A stretch of 64,000 nt of DNA from the NCBI GenBank assembly GCA_002699125.1, contig PABI01000179.1:24652-88651 (forward strand), read 5' to 3'. This DNA comes from Anaerolineaceae bacterium. Its GTDB lineage: Bacteria; Chloroflexota; Anaerolineae; Promineifilales; Promineifilaceae. This document shows positions 50,182 through 59,232 of this stretch, one piece after another (the first letter of the stretch is position 1; the number at the start of each line of letters is the position of its first letter). The notes under the pieces were generated by a model. It did not search any database and was not told the origin of the DNA. It worked only from the letters and a program-made list of their open reading frames with translations. Made by a program: the position numbers and the translations under genes.

Positions 50182-50219
50182 TGTAGAGACGTTGCCAATG
50201 CAACGTCTCTACATTTTTT
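50182..50219 (+). terminator. Rho-independent terminator after the exporter operon
   Basis: TGTAGAGACGTTGC (50182-50195) pairs perfectly with GCAACGTCTCTACA (50200-50213) around CAAT, followed by six T. A 14-bp stem with a T-run is a strong terminator; it separates the exporter from the kinase. Confidence 0.9.
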
Positions 50220-50234
50220 GTATACTCCCCTATT

Positions 50235-51710
50235 ATGCGTAACTTTTTCGGCCGTTTTCGTACATTGCAGTGGAAATTGACCCTCTCCTACACCTGGGTC
50301 ACGACGGCCGTCGCTGCGGCCGTTTTCCTCATTGTTTTTATTATTGCCGCCTGGCTGGTAGGATTTTTTCTGCCCAATCTGGCCACTGCCTTTCAGCCGG
50401 TGCTGCGACCCGTTGAACCCCAAATCGCCCAATTTTTAGAGCAAACCCCGCCCGATTTGGTCGGGCTACGGAACTGGCTAGACAGTTCCCAGCAGGGTGA
50501 TGAATTCCGGGTGGAAACAAACACACCAACGAGCGCCAGTGCTGTGCGATTCAGTGATGTTTCCTTTGCTGCTGTTGTAGATGCGGCCGGGGAGCTGCTG
50601 GCCTTTGAACCGGGCAATGATTTAAATCAACCAATAGATTCACTGCTTTTTGCCGAAGCGCTGCCCGCTTATGAGCAGGCACTGCTGGGAGAAACGGACC
50701 CGGAACTGGTAACGGCCGTTCATCCCGAAACCAACGACCTTTTTGTCGCCGTGCCCGTCTTCGGCGTAGAGGAGGATCTGTTGGGAGTGTTTCTATTGGT
50801 GATGGATTTGCCCAGTGCCCAGACGGAACTGTTTACCTTCAATACTATTTTGAGCATTCTACCGCTGCTGCTGTTCATCTTTGCCGTTGCAGGATTCACC
50901 GGCACCATCTTTGGCTTCATCGCCTCACGTGGCTTTAGCCGTCGCCTGCGCCGCTTAACCGAAACGGCCGAATCATGGAGCCAGGGTAATTTTTCCGCTT
51001 ACGCACAGGACAATTCTGGTGACGAGATTGGCCAATTGGCCAGGCGGCTCAACCAAATGGCCGAGCAGCTGCAAAATCTGGTCCACACCCGCTCCGAACT
51101 GGCCACGCTGGAAGAACGCAATCGGCTGGCCCGCGACCTGCACGACTCGGTGAAGCAGCAGGTGTTTGCTACCGCCATGCAGTTGGGTGCAGCCCAGGCC
51201 ACGCTGGATACCGATCCGGAAACGGCCAAATCCCATTTGCAAGAAGCCGAACAGCTGGCTCAGCAAGCGCAGCAGGAGCTCACCGGCCTTATCCAGGAGC
51301 TGCGGCCTGCCGCGCTGGAGGGCAAGGGGCTGGTGGATGCGCTGCGCGGCTATGCTGAGGATTGGTCCCGGCGCACGGCGATTGCGGCCCAGGTCAACGT
51401 TTCTGGCAAACGGCCGCTGCCGCTGCCGGTGGAGCAGCCGCTGTTCCGCGTGGCACAGGAGGCGCTGGCCAATGTGGCTCGCCACAGCGGCGCACAAACC
51501 GTCACTATTCATCTAGTCTGGCAGGATGACACGTTCACCATGACCATTGCCGATGACGGTCGCGGCTTTGATCAGACGGCGACAGCTAATGGCATGGGAT
51601 TGCGCAGTATGGAGGAGCGGATGGGGCAGTTGAACGGCCGTCTCACCATCCACAGTACACCCGGGCAAGGGACGCAGCTCACCGCTACCTTGCCCCTGGA
51701 GAAAAATTAA
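50235..51710 (+). CDS. Sensor histidine kinase (HAMP + HisKA_3 + HATPase)
   Basis: 491 residues. An N-terminal membrane helix (AAVFLIVFIIAAWLVGFFL) and one near residue 210-235 flank an external sensor region of about 160 residues. A HAMP linker (GFSRRLRRLTETAESWSQGN), the H-box ERNRLARDLHDSVKQQVF and HATPase motifs EALANVARHSGAQ, DDGRGFD and GMGLRSMEERMG follow. It pairs with the NarL-type regulator at 51793. Upstream are a terminator and an ABC exporter, so the pair may control that exporter (inference from proximity). Confidence 0.94.
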   Translation: MRNFFGRFRTLQWKLTLSYTWVTTAVAAAVFLIVFIIAAWLVGFFLPNLATAFQPVLRPVEPQIAQFLEQTPPDLVGLRNWLDSSQQGDEFRVETNTPTSASAVRFSDVSFAAVVDAAGELLAFEPGNDLNQPIDSLLFAEALPAYEQALLGETDPELVTAVHPETNDLFVAVPVFGVEEDLLGVFLLVMDLPSAQTELFTFNTILSILPLLLFIFAVAGFTGTIFGFIASRGFSRRLRRLTETAESWSQGNFSAYAQDNSGDEIGQLARRLNQMAEQLQNLVHTRSELATLEERNRLARDLHDSVKQQVFATAMQLGAAQATLDTDPETAKSHLQEAEQLAQQAQQELTGLIQELRPAALEGKGLVDALRGYAEDWSRRTAIAAQVNVSGKRPLPLPVEQPLFRVAQEALANVARHSGAQTVTIHLVWQDDTFTMTIADDGRGFDQTATANGMGLRSMEERMGQLNGRLTIHSTPGQGTQLTATLPLEKN

Positions 51711-51711
51711 C

Positions 51712-51758
51712 CGCAAAGACCGCACAGCAGGCAAAGATTTTTCTTTGCGCTCTTTGCG
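51712..51758. repeat. GCAAAG/CTTTGC word-array palindrome
   Basis: The left half has CGCAAAG, GCAAAGA and the right half CTTTGCGCTCTTTGCG, with a short AT centre. It separates the kinase stop from the regulator start, which is unusual in a coupled pair. Confidence 0.55.
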
Positions 51759-51792
51759 TGCTGTACGATTCAAAATGTAACAGGAAGTTGCA

Positions 51793-52452
51793 ATGAGTGA
51801 AAAGATTACAGTTTTACTGGTCGATGATCACAAAGTGGTACGGCAGGGGGTGCGCGCTTTTTTGCAGGCCCAGTCCGATATTGAGGTGGTGGGCGAGGCG
51901 GATTCGGGAGAAACGGCCGTCACCCTTGCTGCCGAACATGCCCCCGATGTGGTGCTGATGGATTTGGTAATGCCCGGCATGGACGGCGTAGAGGCAACGC
52001 GACAGGTAAAAACCCAAAGCCCGCGCACCCAAATCATCATGCTCACTTCCTACCACCAGGATGAACACATTTTCCCCGCCATTCGTGCCGGGGCACTTTC
52101 CTACTTGCTGAAGGATATTGAACCAGCGGCGCTGGCCGATGCCGTGCGCCAGGCGGCGCAGGGGGAAGCGGTGCTGCATCCTCGGGTGGCAGCACGCGTG
52201 GTGCAGGAACTGCACGGCTCGCGGCAGGAATCGGCGAACGTGTTCACAGAGCTGAGCGACCGCGAGCTCGAAGTGCTGCGCCTGATTGCCGACGGGGCCA
52301 ACAACAGCAGTATCGCCGAGAAGCTCGTCATCAGCGAAAAAACAGTAAAGAGCCACGTGAGCAACATCCTCAGCAAGCTACACCTGGCGGACCGCACGCA
52401 AGCGGCCGTTTTGGCCTGGCGTGAAGGGGTTGTGCGCCGGGACGAAATCTAG
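51793..52452 (+). CDS. NarL/FixJ-family response regulator
   Basis: 219 residues. The receiver domain has VDDHKVVRQGVRAFL and phospho-acceptor Asp in VVLMDLVMPGMDG; the LuxR helix-turn-helix is LSDRELEVLRLIADGANN with SEKTVKSHVSNILSKLHL. It is the partner of the kinase at 50235. Start ATG at 51793 with AGGAAG upstream. Confidence 0.95.
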   Translation: MSEKITVLLVDDHKVVRQGVRAFLQAQSDIEVVGEADSGETAVTLAAEHAPDVVLMDLVMPGMDGVEATRQVKTQSPRTQIIMLTSYHQDEHIFPAIRAGALSYLLKDIEPAALADAVRQAAQGEAVLHPRVAARVVQELHGSRQESANVFTELSDRELEVLRLIADGANNSSIAEKLVISEKTVKSHVSNILSKLHLADRTQAAVLAWREGVVRRDEI

Positions 52453-52474
52453 ATTTCGGCTAACATTAGAATTA

Positions 52475-52542
52475 GCCACAGAGGAAAAAGAGGGGAATGA
52501 GAATTAAGTACAAACCTCATAAGCCTCTGTGAACTCTGTGGC
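52475..52542. repeat. CCACAGAG-type imperfect palindrome (copy 3)
   Basis: GCCACAGAG (52475-52483) and CTCTGTGGC (52534-52542) form the outer perfect 9-bp arms, with AGAGG/CCTCT-like repeats inside. It ends 164 bp before malic enzyme. Confidence 0.6.
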
Positions 52543-52706
52543 AAATATTCAAATAGACACTTAGCTGACAAACATCACCCTCTCTACGTGCCAATTGCGA
52601 CTATAACTTGATCCCGCCATCCGGTACGATCTACCCTGGTTTAGGTACGGCCGTTAACCAATAGCGGCCTCTGCAATAAAAATATGTACCCCTTAAGGAG
52701 ACTTCA

Positions 52707-54344
52707 ATGTCTGACAATAACTCCCACTTAACCGGCACAGACCGGCTGCATAACCCACTGTACAATCACGGTACCGCCTTCACCGAAGCGGAGCGAGATG
52801 CCTACAAGCTGCGTGGACTTTTGCCCCCTCGTGTCTTTTCAGCGGAAGAGCAGGCGCGGCGCTCACTGGAAAACTACCGCAAAAAGCCAAGCGATCTGGA
52901 AAAATATATTTATCTCATTGGCCTGGAAGACCGCAACGAGACCTTGTTCTACCGCCTGGTGATGGACAACCTGGAAGAGATGATGCCCATCATTTACACG
53001 CCCACTGTGGGTAAAGCGTGCCAGGAATATGCCCACATTTTCCGCCGGCCGCGTGGCCTCTACATTTCGGCCAACGACAAAGGGCGCATTGCCGAAGTGC
53101 TGGCCAACTGGCCCCACGATGACGTGGAAGTAATTGTGGTGACTGACGGTGAACGTATTTTAGGATTGGGCGATTTGGGCGCTAACGGCATGGGGATTCC
53201 GGTAGGCAAGCTGTCCCTTTACACCGCCTGCGCCGGCATTAATCCGGCCAAAACGCTGCCCATCACCCTGGATGTAGGCACGGAAAATGGTCAATTCCTG
53301 GCCGATCCGCTGTACATTGGTTTGCAGCAGCGGCGGCTGCGCGGTGAGGCGTTTGATGAGCTGGTTGATGAGTTTATGACGGCCGTTTTCCAGCGATACC
53401 CCAAAATCATGGTGCAATTTGAAGATTTTGCCAACCTCAATGCCTTCCGCCTATTGCACAAATACCGCGACCAATATTGCACATTCAACGACGATATTCA
53501 GGGTACCGCCAGCGTCACCCTGGCCGGCATTTATTCTGCGTTGCGGCTGACGGGCGGCAAGCTGTCTGAGCAAAAACTGCTCTTCCTGGGGGCGGGCGAA
53601 GCAGGCATCGGCATTGCTGACTTGATCGTTTCGGCCATGATGGATGAAGGATTGACCGCTGAAGAGGCCCGTCTGCGCTGCTGGTTTGTCGATTCGCGTG
53701 GTCTGGTTGAGAGCAGCCGGACAGATTTAGCCGAACATAAACGGCCGTATGCCCACGATCATGCGCCACAAAAAGATTTGCTCGCGGCGGTCCAGGCGCT
53801 TGAGCCAACCGCCATCATCGGCGTCTCTGGCCGGGGCGGCATGTTTACCCAGCCTGTTGTTGAGGCAATGGCTGCCCTAAACGAGCAGCCCATTGTGTTT
53901 GCCCTGTCTAACCCGACCTCTAATTCGGAATGTACGGCTGAAGAAGCATATCGTTGGTCTGGCGGGCGGGCCATTTTTGCCAGCGGCAGCCCCTTTGACC
54001 CGGTTACGTTCAACGGCAAAACGTACGTCCCCGGCCAGGGGAACAACTCTTACATCTTCCCCGGTGTGGGTTTAGGCGTGGTGGCGGTGAAAGCGCGGCA
54101 CGTCACGGACGAGATGTTTATGGCAGCGGCACGCACGTTGGCCAGCCTGGTTACAGAAGACGATCTGGCCCAGGGACGCGTTTACCCCTCGTTGCAGCGC
54201 ATTCGTGAGGTATCGGCGGCCATTGGAACGGCCGTAGCCGAAGTTGCCTACGCCAAAAACCTGGCCCGCATAGTACGGCCAGACAATCTGGCACAGTTTA
54301 TTGAAGCCCAGATGTACCAACCGGTGTACGCCAATACGCCGTAG
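52707..54344 (+). CDS. maeA: NAD-dependent malic enzyme
   Basis: 545 residues, the size of the NAD-dependent form. It converts malate to pyruvate and CO2. The N-terminal YTPTVGKACQEY contains the catalytic Tyr, and DGERILGLGDLGANGMGIP the substrate-side signature; the NAD-binding LFLGAGEAGIGIADLI is in the second half. A clean terminator follows at 54393-54427. The start has an AAGGAG site. Confidence 0.94.
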   Translation: MSDNNSHLTGTDRLHNPLYNHGTAFTEAERDAYKLRGLLPPRVFSAEEQARRSLENYRKKPSDLEKYIYLIGLEDRNETLFYRLVMDNLEEMMPIIYTPTVGKACQEYAHIFRRPRGLYISANDKGRIAEVLANWPHDDVEVIVVTDGERILGLGDLGANGMGIPVGKLSLYTACAGINPAKTLPITLDVGTENGQFLADPLYIGLQQRRLRGEAFDELVDEFMTAVFQRYPKIMVQFEDFANLNAFRLLHKYRDQYCTFNDDIQGTASVTLAGIYSALRLTGGKLSEQKLLFLGAGEAGIGIADLIVSAMMDEGLTAEEARLRCWFVDSRGLVESSRTDLAEHKRPYAHDHAPQKDLLAAVQALEPTAIIGVSGRGGMFTQPVVEAMAALNEQPIVFALSNPTSNSECTAEEAYRWSGGRAIFASGSPFDPVTFNGKTYVPGQGNNSYIFPGVGLGVVAVKARHVTDEMFMAAARTLASLVTEDDLAQGRVYPSLQRIREVSAAIGTAVAEVAYAKNLARIVRPDNLAQFIEAQMYQPVYANTP

Positions 54345-54392
54345 GCCAGGTTGGGATATGTTTTAAGAGCTATCGGAAATTAGGATTTAAGC

Positions 54393-54430
54393 AGACCTGA
54401 CAGTTTTCTTGAAAAACTGTCAGGTCTTTT
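54393..54430 (+). terminator. Rho-independent terminator of malic enzyme
   Basis: AGACCTGACAGTTTT (54393-54407) pairs with AAAACTGTCAGGTCT (54413-54427), a perfect 15-bp stem with a 5-nt loop, followed by T residues. It lies 48 nt past the stop codon. Confidence 0.92.
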
Positions 54431-54494
54431 TTCTTGAATGTGTAAGTTTCGGGGATTACCGAGGTAGGCAAACCTTGGGAGTTTTAGCCCTGCT

Positions 54495-54878
54495 TCAACT
54501 TAGCGGAGACGGTGCTGGCAGCAGCGACCGAACACTTTGGAGCAGTTCTTGGACGGTAATCGGTTTGCACAAATATTGGTTGGCGCCGGCAGCCAATCCC
54601 TCTTGAACTGCCTTATGCTGCGTTTTGCCACTCACCATGATGATCGGCAAGCTGGCAAAGGCAGTCCCTGCGCGCAGTTGTTTGCACAAGCTCACCCCGT
54701 CCAAATTGGGCATCATCACATCTAGTATCATGACGTCAGGCGCAACCATTTCCAATTTTTCTAATGCTTCCAGGCCATCCTCTGCCTCTACTACGTCGAA
54801 GCCCCCCAGCTCAAGCATTTGTCGCAGTAGTTCACGCAAATTGGGTTCATCATCTACCAACATGATCAAGTTCTTCAC
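54495..54878 (-). CDS. Single-domain response regulator (REC only)
   Basis: 127 residues, no output domain. VDDEPNLRELLRQML near residue 9, phospho-acceptor Asp in VMILDVMMPNLDG near residue 55 and Lys in YLCKPITVQELL complete a phospho-acceptor site. It is probably a phosphorelay shuttle or motility-type regulator like CheY/Spo0F. No kinase is adjacent. It is close to the REC-kinase hybrid class at 17965 only in composition. Confidence 0.9.
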   Translation of the reverse strand: MKNLIMLVDDEPNLRELLRQMLELGGFDVVEAEDGLEALEKLEMVAPDVMILDVMMPNLDGVSLCKQLRAGTAFASLPIIMVSGKTQHKAVQEGLAAGANQYLCKPITVQELLQSVRSLLPAPSPLS

Positions 54879-55109
54879 GATTTACTCCTCATACTTCTTC
54901 CATAAATGGGGTTGAAAAATTGGCTCGCTTATTCTGGAGGGTATTAAACCACGTAGGTGGCAATATAAGCAGTAGGAAAATATAGCCAGTAAGTACTATT
55001 ACTGAAGCAAACGTCTTTTGAAGGATAGCTTTTTCACCAATTGCTTCAGTTTACGTGTTCTGCCTTGAACTTGTATCCGCCAATATTTGTTACCCGGAAC
55101 ACAATATCG

Positions 55110-55652
55110 CTACAAGATGATGAGGCGGCAAATAATTACCAAAAAGACGGCTACCCAACCCGTTCGCTGCGAAATGGTAAGCAAGCGTTTACTGGCCCAA
55201 TGGACAGAGGCAGATTCTTGAAAACGAGTTTGCTCCTGCACATCATTGGCCCAAACCCAGAGCAGCATCAACCCGGCAGGCAATAAAACAAGCAGGATGA
55301 GGGGCAGCATAATCCACAAGGGCAAGACGGCCGTTACCTCCGGCCACCACCATGAAAGCAGCGCAATCGCCACCAGGTGTGCCAACTGGTCCAGAACAAA
55401 ACCCGGCCACTGCGGATTACCGGGAAAACGCACTTTGATCCAATCAGTCATGAAATGGGCCAGACCCAATACAAGTAGTAAATCCAGATATTGACCGGGC
55501 TGCTGCACCAGCAAGGCTGCCATCATGATGTGAATGGTCACATGCAGCACCAATCCTAAATTGCCTATTATCTTCAGGCGAAAGATGCGATTTGTTTGTA
55601 GCGGAAAATCCGCCAACAGGTGCGCTAACAACAGCGCCAAAAATGTTGTCAT
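55110..55652 (-). CDS. DUF3307-family membrane protein
   Basis: About 180 residues. The N-terminus TTFLALLLAHLLADFPLQTNRIF fits the DUF3307 pattern; six membrane helices follow, with LVLGLAHFMTDWIKVRF in the middle. The function of the domain is unknown; many members are small membrane proteins linked to rhomboid-like or stress loci. The ATG at 55652 is preferred over an upstream TTG. Confidence 0.75.
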   Translation of the reverse strand: MTTFLALLLAHLLADFPLQTNRIFRLKIIGNLGLVLHVTIHIMMAALLVQQPGQYLDLLLVLGLAHFMTDWIKVRFPGNPQWPGFVLDQLAHLVAIALLSWWWPEVTAVLPLWIMLPLILLVLLPAGLMLLWVWANDVQEQTRFQESASVHWASKRLLTISQRTGWVAVFLVIICRLIIL

Positions 55653-55847
55653 GAGAAAATAAACCAATTACCAAGAAAGCCATCCCTTTGTGGCTTTTTC
55701 GTACGCAATTTCAATGCCAAGGCATCTACTGACAGCCAGGCATCGGCGATGGCCAGGCATCGTAGCAAAGTAGCAACTTTTGATAGTGGGGGCTGCATAC
55801 GGCCGTACGCAATCGATGTGAACTAATTTACAACCCAACATAAAAGA

Positions 55848-55877
55848 CCCGCACGGGCTTTAAAAGTCACGTGCGGG
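55848..55877 (-). terminator. Hairpin after the SDR-like gene
   Basis: CCCGCACG (55848-55855) pairs with CGTGCGGG (55870-55877), an 8-bp stem with a 14-nt loop. On the minus strand it is followed by TCTTTTAT. It lies about 46 nt after the oxidoreductase stop at 55923. Confidence 0.65.
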
Positions 55878-55922
55878 ACCAATTTTTCACGGCTGCTTCA
55901 CTCTCACTTGGGGAGAAATTTT

Positions 55923-56570
55923 TCAGGTAATTGCTGGGGTTTTTTGCAAAAAAGTATCATCCGTAAGCTGCTGCAGCACAAAGGCCGCCACATCGGCGCG
56001 GGAAACCTGCCCACCGCTAATCGCTGGATCCAGGCCAAACTGATAGTCGCCGGTGGCCGGCGCGTTGGTTAACCCGCCGGGCCGTACAATTACCCAATCC
56101 AGGTCGCTCTCACGCACAATCTGCTCCTGGCGCTCCTTATCTTCGTACGCCTTGCGCAGCACTGTTTTCATCATCATTTTGAAGGCCAACGATACCTGAT
56201 CCTGGCTCTCGCCCACCCCCAACGCCGACACCACTACCAGGCGCCGGATGCCTTGCTTCTGCATACATTCAACAATGTTGCGTGTCCCTTCTGAAACCAC
56301 GTTGTCGGGATTGTTGGCCGTATGCCCCAATGAACAGCATACAGCTTCAGAACCGGCCAGCGTTTCCTCTACCTTTTCCGGGTTCAGCACATCGCCAATG
56401 ACCAGATACAGTTTGTCATGTTTAACCGACAATCGAGACGAGTCACGTACCAGAACGGTGACCTCATGCCCGGCAGCCAGTGCCTGGGAAACGATTTCCT
56501 TGCCCGTGCCCCCCGTCGCGCCAAAAACAGCTAATTTTATCGTTGGTTGAGACTCACTTTGTTTTGTCAT
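55923..56570 (-). CDS. NAD(P)H-binding SDR-like oxidoreductase
   Basis: 215 residues of the atypical short-chain dehydrogenase NmrA/NAD(P)-binding group. KLAVFGATGGTGKEIVSQAL is the nucleotide-binding loop at the N-terminus, VTVLVRDSSRLS follows, and RRLVVVSALGVG replaces the classical YxxxK. Such proteins bind NADP(H) and may act as sensors or reductases; no substrate can be assigned. Confidence 0.85.
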   Translation of the reverse strand: MTKQSESQPTIKLAVFGATGGTGKEIVSQALAAGHEVTVLVRDSSRLSVKHDKLYLVIGDVLNPEKVEETLAGSEAVCCSLGHTANNPDNVVSEGTRNIVECMQKQGIRRLVVVSALGVGESQDQVSLAFKMMMKTVLRKAYEDKERQEQIVRESDLDWVIVRPGGLTNAPATGDYQFGLDPAISGGQVSRADVAAFVLQQLTDDTFLQKTPAIT

Positions 56571-56623
56571 TCTCTCTAATTATCACAAAAAGTGTGGTTT
56601 TTTGCTATGTAACTGTATGTGCC

Positions 56624-57853
56624 TTATTTGTAAACGGCCGTTTCCGACCGTGATTTGCGCAACGGCCGTCGTAAGAAAAAGTAAGCAGGAATTAATGCCA
56701 ACAAAGACAGCCCCATGCCTATCCAGTAAGGGTAGCGCGGATTTTGGGCAAAAATAATGCCGCCTAACGCTGTGCTAAAAATTGTGGCCAGGCTAACCGT
56801 GGATTGGTACAAACCTAACACCCCACCCCGCACTTCATCAGACACGGTGCGCGTGGAAAGCGATTGTAAGGGTGGCATCATCATGCCCATGCCCATGGCA
56901 AAAAAGAGTGAGCCGGGCAAGCCAAGCCAGGGCGTGGTGGCCGCGGCAAAGAAAAACATGCCCACAGAGCGCACCAGGCCGCCAATAATCACCAGATTCA
57001 CCTCCCCAAAACGGGGCAGCACCCGGCGCAGCAAAACCGTTTGGGTAAAGAATTGCGATAGCCCAACCATTGCCAAAAGCCCACCAATCCCTATATCGAC
57101 AATGCGCTCGCTGTAGCCGGCAAACAAAACGGCATCACCGTACAGGGCAAATGTCGCTTGCAGCAGGCCCAAGGCAAACTGACCAATAAAGGCAATCAGC
57201 AAGACGGCTAACAGCGGCGCGTTGCGCAAAATCTGGGCGGGACTCAAGCCATTGCTGCGGGCCATGCGGTTTTTCATGCGCTGTTCCGTCGTCAATGATT
57301 CGGTAAGCGTGCGCCAGGTGAGTATGACGGTAACGGCCGCAGCGACCGCCGCCATAAAAAACGGAATCCTGGGACCAAAAGCCGCCGACAACACGCCGCC
57401 CAACGCCGGACCAAAAATAAAGCCCAGGCCAAAGGCGGCAAAAATGTAGCCCAACGATTCCGTACGTTTTTCCGGTGGCGTGATGTCGGTAATGTATGCC
57501 TGAGCGACGATGATGTTGCCCCCAGTGATGCCATCCAAAATGCGGGCAACAAATAAGATGGCCACATTGGGCGCAGCACCAATCATGATGAAGCTGATAA
57601 CGGTGCCAATCTGGCTAACGATGAGGACGGGGAGACGGCCGTACTTATCTGACAATCGCCCAATTGTTGGTCCGGCTAAAAATTGGGCAGCAAAAAATGA
57701 GGAAATCAACAGCGCATTTAGCTCAGGCCTGAGCTGAAACTGGCGCTGAGCATACAGCAGCAAAATAGGCAATGCCATCGCCGCGCCCAACATCTGCACA
57801 AATACAATGAGCAAGATAGTGAACAGTCGTTTGTCAATGTTCTTCAAATTCAT
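56624..57853 (-). CDS. MFS transporter (TetA/MdtG-like)
   Basis: 409 residues, 12 predicted helices. The motif A loop is GRLSDKYGRLPVLIVSQ after helix 2, and RILDGITGGNIIVAQAYI contains the motif characteristic of drug:proton antiporters. It exports small hydrophobic compounds. The C-terminus ends RSETAVYK, where TAV comes from ACGGCCGT. Its neighbours are unrelated enzymes. Confidence 0.9.
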   Translation of the reverse strand: MNLKNIDKRLFTILLIVFVQMLGAAMALPILLLYAQRQFQLRPELNALLISSFFAAQFLAGPTIGRLSDKYGRLPVLIVSQIGTVISFIMIGAAPNVAILFVARILDGITGGNIIVAQAYITDITPPEKRTESLGYIFAAFGLGFIFGPALGGVLSAAFGPRIPFFMAAVAAAVTVILTWRTLTESLTTEQRMKNRMARSNGLSPAQILRNAPLLAVLLIAFIGQFALGLLQATFALYGDAVLFAGYSERIVDIGIGGLLAMVGLSQFFTQTVLLRRVLPRFGEVNLVIIGGLVRSVGMFFFAAATTPWLGLPGSLFFAMGMGMMMPPLQSLSTRTVSDEVRGGVLGLYQSTVSLATIFSTALGGIIFAQNPRYPYWIGMGLSLLALIPAYFFLRRPLRKSRSETAVYK

Positions 57854-57912
57854 GGGGTCATGGGCCAGCTCCAGCAGAAGGCCTCTCCTTAGTGAGTATT
57901 GGATTTTGGATG

Positions 57913-58659
57913 CTAAACATCTGGTGGATCGTCTGTTGTAGATGGTGGTGAGGAAACGGCCGTATCCGCCGACGCATTATTGACAACCACGCTTTCTTGC
58001 AGCCGGACAACGTGCAGTTGTTCCAATTGCTCTTCGTAGCGCACCGCCACCTGGGCAAAATAGGCGGACAAATCGCGCCAGGCGTTGGCCATCTGTATAC
58101 GCGTTTCGGCCATCATTTCATCTTCTTGCTTGCGCCGCAGCCAGCGCCAGCTAGAGCGCAAAATGTGGCGCACGTTAGCCACTACTTGCTGGGCCAGCTG
58201 CGTCAGCGGGCTGGTTGTCAGATTGTCCAGCACTTGCTGCAAGGCCTCGGCGGCCAACGCTGATTCTTCTGGCCCGCTCAAATCGCCCCGCTTCATGATC
58301 AAATCGAGCAGAAAAGCACGGTGCCAGTAGTAGCTCAGCTTGTCGGTGGCCTCTTTAATGGTGAGGAAGTACAAAATGGTGCGGTAGGTGCGCTTAAGCA
58401 GCAGCCAGACCAGCTCCAGTGGCCACAGCAGGCAGCCCAGGCAGCTAAAGCTGCTGCGGTTGAGCTGGCGCACGATTTCTGGGGAGAGGGTACGGCCGTT
58501 TCGCCGGGCAATTGCCTGCGGCATACGCCGCTTAAAAAGCCACTCAAACAACAAATCTACCAGCGGAATGGGAATCAGGATCGCCAAACCGGCCAGCGTG
58601 GCGTCTACGTAGATGGCCCAGTCAAATTTTTCGTTGGGGACAGTTGTCTCGTCGGTCAT
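57913..58659 (-). CDS. Hypothetical membrane protein
   Basis: 248 residues. A hydrophobic segment near residue 17 (YVDATLAGLAILIPIPLVDLL) and another near residue 75 (CLLWPLELVWLLLKR) anchor it; the rest is helical and charged, with an acidic Ser/Thr tail rich in Ala/Val (NNASADTAVSSPPSTTDD). It overlaps the VOC protein gene by 4 nt (58656-58659) as second gene of a two-gene operon. No family recognised. Confidence 0.6.
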   Translation of the reverse strand: MTDETTVPNEKFDWAIYVDATLAGLAILIPIPLVDLLFEWLFKRRMPQAIARRNGRTLSPEIVRQLNRSSFSCLGCLLWPLELVWLLLKRTYRTILYFLTIKEATDKLSYYWHRAFLLDLIMKRGDLSGPEESALAAEALQQVLDNLTTSPLTQLAQQVVANVRHILRSSWRWLRRKQEDEMMAETRIQMANAWRDLSAYFAQVAVRYEEQLEQLHVVRLQESVVVNNASADTAVSSPPSTTDDPPDV

Positions 58660-59066
58660 CGATCAGTTAACGGTTTGGGCCAGGCGGGGTCCAAAAAAGT
58701 TTGAATTTCAATAAGATAGCCATTGGGATCGCGCACAAAACATTGATAGATGTTGAACTTCTCGTTCAGCGTGGGCGGCTTTTCGATACTCACCCCCTGC
58801 CCCACTAGATAATCGTGCCAGCCGTCTACATCGGATGTCACCAGGGTGAGCATGATGTGGTTGGTGGCGGGCGGCACATCCATATGCTGGCCCAGCGTCC
58901 GGCAGAAGCCCAGGTAGGCGTCGCCACCGCTGGCATAAATGCGGCAGCTACCTTGGTCCAGTATCAGCTTCAAGCCAAGGATTTGCTCGTAGAATTCGGC
59001 CGTTTCCGCCAAATCGCGCGCGTGTAAAAATGTCACCTGCTGTTCAATGGAAGGTCTTTCAATCAT
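58656..59066 (-). CDS. VOC-superfamily (glyoxalase/dioxygenase-like) protein
   Basis: 136 residues. The pattern VTFLHARDLAETAEFYEQILG at the N-terminus and FVRDPNGYLIEIQTF at the C-terminus is the VOC fold with a Glu near the end; it matches one-domain members of glyoxalase I or bleomycin-resistance type. The substrate is unknown. Its stop overlaps the start of the hypothetical gene downstream. Confidence 0.83.
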   Translation of the reverse strand: MIERPSIEQQVTFLHARDLAETAEFYEQILGLKLILDQGSCRIYASGGDAYLGFCRTLGQHMDVPPATNHIMLTLVTSDVDGWHDYLVGQGVSIEKPPTLNEKFNIYQCFVRDPNGYLIEIQTFLDPAWPKPLTDR

Positions 59067-59232
59067 ATTGTGTTAATGGCTATGCGAATTATCAGATCAT
59101 GGTTTTACTACGCCGGGCAAATATAACTGATAGGGCTGAGTTGTGCATATTTCCTCAGTTAGCCAGGGGTCAAAAAGTACATTACCGATTATCGTCTCTC
59201 TTCATTTGCCTTCTGTTCCAGGTTATGTCAAA

